Program-made: the position numbers and the translations under genes
Source: Ampullaceana balthica
Lineage: Eukaryota > Mollusca > Gastropoda > Lymnaeidae
Direction of reading: 5' to 3'
Assembly: GCA_944989445.1 (NCBI GenBank)
Contig: CALYLW010000061.1
Span: 1,054,001 to 1,118,000 of the forward strand
Length of the DNA stretch: 64,000 nucleotides
Shown here: positions 60,500-64,000 of the stretch, piece by piece
How the letters are laid out: every line of letters starts with the position of its first letter
Position numbering within the stretch: position 1 is the first letter of the stretch
The notes under the pieces: generated by a model
The model's input: only the letters and a program-made list of their open reading frames with translations
The model's database searches: none
Told to the model about the DNA's origin: nothing

Positions 60500-61078
60500 C
60501 TAGACCCCTCGCGGCGTAGCATACCCCACAGACTTACTCATGGAGAGTGCAAAGAAAGTGGAGAAAGAACGGACACAAACTACAGCGCGAAGAAATCAAA
60601 ACAACGCGAGTGAATGTCGGTTGACTGCCAACTCATTCCTGGTTTTGAGACATTCGCACTGTGGTTATCTACCTGCCCACCACCCTTTACCACATTAGCT
60701 TGCCAACCATAAACTGTGATTGGCCGACCCTAGCGAGGGTCAGCCATGTTGGCAATAAAGGGGTAAAAGAACGGGCACAAACAGACATTTTTAAAAACTA
60801 AAAAAAAACATTGTTTTCGCTGGGGCTTGAACCAAGGACCTTCCCCATATAAGGCGGACGTGATAACCAGTAACCTAAGAATCTCTTGTTATTCTGTGAA
60901 GGAACAATGCAAGTTAATGCAAGGACCATTGTTGGTCTCGAGACATTGGTCAACCCCAGCGAGGGTCATTCGTCATGCTCGTTTGCACATACTCGCTTTG
61001 GTGGAGGAGGGTTAGAGAGTCGGCGTGCGTGCGTGGTGTCCCACATGGTTGGGCGACGTAGAGAATTATATATATAGA
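60500..61078 (-). mobile_element. Helitron-like element, 579 bp, with decayed tRNA-Val-like insert
   Basis: The minus strand starts TCTATATATATAATTCTC after an A and ends CTAG before T. The hairpin is partly decayed (ggggtatgctacgccgcg). It is the same family as 40540-41070. The tRNA-like part at 60814-60886 has lost its anticodon arm. Confidence 0.83.
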
Positions 61079-61960
61079 TGTTTGGTATAAAATTCAGCAC
61101 AGTTTCACAAGCAACAAAAAAACAACAAATTATTTATATTACATTAATACTTTTTAGTTTAATTTTTTTTTGCTGGTACATTTTGACAAACATCCTTAAA
61201 AGAAACATTATCTACTTAGAGCAATGTCCAAAATTGTATAAAAATATGTTCATTGTATTTTAATTAAAGGAAATCTATGCTTCAGTTAATTTCAATAAAT
61301 GCTAGTACTGATTAAGGTTAAGTCTAAAAAAATTTCTATAACATAAAATGCATCAAATTGACATTTAAAAAAAATGAAATCCCCCTTATGCAAAGTTCTT
61401 AACTTACCTCTAGCATTGTGCACCCCCTCTGAGTTTTTCAAAATCTAAGCACATAAAAACATGGAAAAGAATATATTTTACTGATAAATTTTGAATATAA
61501 AATGTTAAAACACTGAGTCTATAGTCTGGGCCGGTCTTAGGCCACTGCAACCTATGCGGCCACAGTGGGCCGCGAGCTTTCATAGGCCCACCTATAATGG
61601 TGCTACAATGTCAATCTCATCTGTGTTTTATTTCCCCTGATAATGCTATTAAAAGTAAGAAAAATGTGGATATAATCCAATTTTTTTCAGTATTGCATCC
61701 CTTAAGATTTGAAATATTATCACCACCTACACAAGAATAATAATTTTTTTTTAAAATCAATTGATATCTTAAAAATACTTACTTAACTTGCTTTTTCCTT
61801 GTTTAATTAACTTGACAGAGTGAAAAAAAAAGAGCCATGACAAAAATTGTGGCAAAAAAAATTCACAAAATAATCAGCTGCTGTCGTTAATACAAATAGT
61901 TTTTAAAAAATAATTTTTCTTGCTGCTTCTGTACCCCATGTCTTTATCCCATGCACTCTA
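61079..61960. other. AT-rich non-coding stretch
   Basis: Only a possible hAT end (61527-61580, gggccggtcttaggccactg) is seen. Confidence 0.45.
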
Positions 61961-61967
61961 ATGCTGA

Positions 61968-62140
61968 TGCCCTTGTTGAATGGTGCCCTTGTTGAATGGT
62001 GCCCTTGTTGAATGGTGCCCTTGTTGAATGGTGCCCTTGTTGAATGGTGCCCTTGTTGAATGGTGCCCTTGTTGAATGGTGCCCTTGTTGAATGGTGCCC
62101 TTGTTGAATGGTGCCCTTGTTGAATGGTGCCCTTGTTGAC
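61968..62140. repeat. 16-bp minisatellite, about 11 copies
   Basis: Near-perfect units of ggtgcccttgttgaat. Confidence 0.96.
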
Positions 62141-62656
62141 TTCAAGGAGTAGAATTCTTTAAGGTTCAGATTTCCAATATTATATTTCATTTTTTTTACT
62201 GACATGTAGGATGTCTGTAAAAAAATGAAAATTAAATATTGTAATTCAAATTTGTACTAAAACAAATCAACTATACCATGGTGAAACACAGTGGAGCCAA
62301 AGTTAGCTAACTGAAACATTTGAAGATTATTTTTAAAATTAAATAAATGTTGCAAGTAAACAATCATGCCAATTTCTGATTTGCCACTCTCTCACTACCT
62401 TTTTTTAAAATAAAAAATAGCTTTTTCACAGTCATTTTCACTTGATTTTAAGTGCATTATCTTTATATATTAGATAAATCAAAATCTCAGTTCTAAATAA
62501 TGCCTACTATGTTATTATGTTATACAGTGCATTTATAGGAGAAAGCAAAGAATAATCATAATATTTATCAAATAAATGCTTAGAGGCATTAAATTTTGCT
62601 ATAATCACTTTGTAAGCGTATTAAAAATATGAATAGATTTATTTTATCAAACACAG

Positions 62657-62752
62657 ATGTCTGCAGATGGAATAGATGGTGCTCTAAATAAAGGCATAGA
62701 GGAGAAGAATACTTCAAAGTCCTTAAGATGGCAGCCAAACAGCAACTTAAAC
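62657..62752 (+). CDS. Possible first coding exon of a gene leaving the window
   Basis: Not recognised. ATG directly follows the acceptor-like tatcaaacacag. 32 codons (MSADGIDGALNKGIEEKNTS...) run open to a gtgagc donor. Other frames are closed. It does not join in phase to the next candidate exon, so an exon is missing or one of the two is wrong. Confidence 0.3.
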
Positions 62753-62787
62753 GTGAGCCTTCTAATAAGAACCTCAGTTGTAACATG

Positions 62788-63620
62788 TTTATCATATCAA
62801 TATTACCTTTGTTGTAACATTATCTACCATTTACCATATTAATATTACCTTAGTTGTAACATGGTCTACCATTTACCATATTAATATTACCTTAGTAGTA
62901 ACATGGTCTACCATTTACCATATTAATATTACCTTAGTTTAACATGGTCTACCATTTATCATATTAATATTACCTTAGTTGTAACATGGTCTAAAATTTT
63001 TCATATTAATATTACCTTAATTGTAACATGGTCCACCATTTATCATATTAATATTACCTTAGTTTTAACGTTGCCTACCATTTACATATTAATATTACCT
63101 TAGTTGTAACATGGTCTACCATTTATCATATTAATATTACCTTAGTTGTAACATGGTCCACCAATTATCATATTAATATTATATTAATATTACCTTAGTT
63201 TAACATGGTCTACCATTTATCATATTAATATTACCTGAGTTGTAACATGGTCTAAAATTTATCATATTAATATTACCTTAGTTGTAACATGGTCCACCAT
63301 TTATCAAATTAATATTACCTTAGTTGTAACATGGTCCACCATTTATCATATTAATATTATATTAATATTACCTTAGTTGTAACATGGTCCACCATTTATC
63401 ATATTAATATTACCTTAGTTTTAACATTGCCTACCATTTATCATATTAATATTACCTTAGTTGTAACATGGTCCACCATTTATCATATTAATATTACCTT
63501 AGTTTTAACATGGTCCACCATTTATCATATTAATATTACCTTAGTTTTAACATTGCCTACCATTTACATATTAATATTACCTTAATTGTAACATGGTCCA
63601 CCATTTATCATATTAATTCT
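62788..63620. repeat. 42-bp minisatellite, about 19 copies
   Basis: Units of tttatcatattaatattacc plus ttagttgtaacatggtccac and ca. Some units carry an extra atattaatatt, and every third or fourth has acattgccta. Confidence 0.93.
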
Positions 63621-63753
63621 ACTTATTTACTGAAGATGATAATAATATTCAAAACTCTGATTGTGTAATCTCATGTAAAATGATTTTATTACTTATTTTT
63701 GTTATTAGCAGATCTGAATGTTGATTCAAATTTTAAAATTACATTTCACAGCC

Positions 63754-63823
63754 ACCTTGAAGAAACGAGTCTCATCTTTTCATGTAAAAAATATTCCACT
63801 AAGTTCTGCAGACTTGAGAGTAA
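63754..63823 (+). CDS. Possible exon
   Basis: The acceptor aaaattacatttcacag and donor gtaagt frame an open stretch, TLKKRVSSFHVKNIPLSSAD. Its entry phase does not match the exon ending at 62752. Unrecognised protein. Confidence 0.25.
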
Positions 63824-64000
63824 GTTGATACAACTTTATAACTTTATGCTGCCTTGAAAGACTTTCAGTTATGCAACATTTGAATTTTTTGCTTAACGCT
63901 TTTTCCTTCATGTTGTTAGACATTGGTCCTTAATTAAGGTTGTACACGACAAACTGATATTTCATAATCAAAATGCCAGGATGTTAGATTTATAACATAG

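Noticed and set aside
61903..62205. Minus-strand repeat protein (STRAPFNKGTIQQGH units)
   Set aside because: Caused by the 16-bp minisatellite, whose period again cycles frames.

Overview
This is a eukaryotic nuclear window, most likely from a heterobranch gastropod mollusc. It is AT-rich and intron-rich and densely packed with transposable elements and minisatellites, with no operons or prokaryotic signals. The gastropod call rests on two intronless rhodopsin-class receptors that resemble the gastropod chemosensory receptor families. It is an inference from protein style, because no search was possible.

Layout. 1-360: a 46-bp satellite. 500-1251: a GC-rich island with a CRE and CCAAT box upstream of a possible small one-exon gene that may carry a frameshift. 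1.3-8.4 kb: intergenic or 5' flank with repeats, including a cluster of one inverted-repeat element family (6.0-7.75 kb). 8372-18186: a seven-exon rhomboid-related intramembrane serine protease, 291 aa as assembled, with Ser180/His241 and a hAT element in its first intron. From just downstream of it, 18.8-40.2 kb and 41.2-56.9 kb are two diverged direct copies of one segment. Each copy carries one 366-aa GPCR on the minus strand (23759-24859 and 45377-46477) and a 32-bp minisatellite. After the duplication each copy gained its own insertions: solo LTRs, Helitron-like elements, hAT elements, MITEs, LINE and SINE copies, and copy-specific minisatellites. Each copy therefore supplies empty sites for insertions in the other. 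57-64 kb: LINE, MITE and Helitron-like remains, a 16-bp and a 42-bp minisatellite, and two possible exons of a gene leaving the window on the right.

The host genes are unrelated in function: a membrane protease and a pair of candidate chemoreceptors. The most informative content is structural. There is a tandem segmental duplication that can be used to define element ends, a Helitron-like family that carries a tRNA-Val-like sequence, and a SINE whose 3' tail matches that of a LINE in the same window. No unknown enzymatic or defence system was found.
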